From positions 1 to 32,974 of the forward strand of contig CAZPIC010000026.1 of NCBI GenBank assembly GCA_964586835.1: DNA of 32,974 nucleotides. The letters are read 5' to 3'. The notes below the pieces were generated by a model, which saw nothing but the letters and a program-made list of their open reading frames with translations, ran no database searches and was not told where the DNA came from. The position numbers were made by a program, and so were the translations under genes. Positions 32,780 to 32,974 of the stretch are shown here, in pieces. Each line of letters opens with the position of its first letter. Within the stretch, counting starts at the first letter, position 1. The stretch is from CAZLYF01 sp964586835 (GTDB lineage: Bacteria > Bacillota > Clostridia > Christensenellales > Aristaeellaceae).

Positions 32780-32974
32780 GGTATCTGCGGGGACGTCGCT
32801 TTGCCGGACAGGTTTCAACTCATCTCCGTCCAGCTCGATCTCAGTCCCCCATATCAGCTGACGATCTTCTTATGCCCTTCCCTGACGTCCGGCACGGAGC
32901 GCTCTGGCCGTCCTCGTTGCTATTGATCCGACAAATAAACTTTGCAATTTTTAGATGGCATAACAGGTCGTCGC
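32780..32974 (-). pseudogene. groES: Broken groES (cochaperonin), continuing past the window edge
   Basis: Directly upstream of groEL the minus strand carries the C-terminal part of GroES split over three frames. NEDGQ is in one frame (about 32905-32891). RSVPDVREGHKKIVS, then TGA, then YGG is in a second (about 32892-32840). GTEIELDGDELKPVRQSDVPA is in a third (about 32845-32786). The intact family pattern here is NEDGQ, then V-x-G-D-x-V near the middle, then YGGTE, DGEE and a hydrophobic end. So there is one in-frame stop and at least two frameshifts, and the terminal hydrophobic residues are replaced and the usual stop is gone. The last frame runs on into groEL. The spacing of the pieces is that of real GroES, which makes chance very unlikely. 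The N-terminal half lies outside the window. Confidence 0.85.

Noticed and set aside
1..32974. tRNA genes, rRNA, CRISPR arrays, intact insertion sequences
   Set aside because: No cloverleaf signature, regularly spaced repeats or intact transposase was found by eye on either strand.

Overview
The window looks like a chromosome segment of a GC-rich member of the Bacillota, most likely class Clostridia. The evidence is a Cys-specific T-box leader on cysS, a TPP riboswitch on a ThiT-type ECF thiamine transporter, a zinc-ribbon form of ribosomal protein S18, the paired GlgC/GlgD glycogen system, purine-rich Shine-Dalgarno sites before nearly every gene, and TTG/GTG starts chosen by good ribosome-binding sites. 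No tRNA, rRNA or CRISPR array was seen. I cannot name a genus.

Layout. Positions 1 to about 1,100 hold a decayed integrase-core (DDE) transposase on the minus strand. An orphan two-domain iron-type ABC permease (1254-2945) and a DUF4432 aldose-epimerase-like enzyme follow on plus. Positions 4206 to about 4980 hold a frameshifted membrane-protein pseudogene on minus that still keeps its terminator. An origin-like cluster of DnaA boxes (4971-5185) precedes dnaA (TTG start at 5280), which has no dnaN after it. The rpsF-ssb-rpsR operon converges on dnaA. Next come a NUDIX hydrolase, a short membrane ORF in frame with a GNAT acetyltransferase, and an EF-G paralogue. The minus-strand block from 17.2 to 12.0 kb carries a metallophosphoesterase and polyphosphate kinase, then cysS with its T-box and a ComEA-like protein.

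The plus-strand glycogen operon glgB-glgC-glgD-glgA (17361-23609) starts from a promoter divergent from that of the phosphoesterase. It is a complete route from glucose-1-phosphate to branched glycogen, and it lies beside polyphosphate kinase, a second storage polymer pathway. From 28.7 back to 23.7 kb a minus-strand run has three uncharacterised genes, an ABC exporter and a beta-CASP ribonuclease-type hydrolase. The TPP riboswitch and thiT start a plus-strand stretch that continues with radC and a YdcF-like protein. groEL closes the window on minus.

The most notable theme is gene decay beside intact core genes. Reading the 'empty' stretches in three frames at once recovers a transposase, a membrane protein and, upstream of an intact groEL, a broken groES. 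Other points of interest are a stop codon between a membrane anchor and a GNAT domain, a phosphoesterase lacking key active-site histidines, an EF-G paralogue with a changed GTPase centre, a Lys/Ala/Pro-rich tail on glycogen synthase, and a possible antiterminator at the 5' end of the thiT leader. I did not find a clear new defence or mobile system. The uncharacterised 27.2-28.7 kb cluster is the best candidate for new biology.
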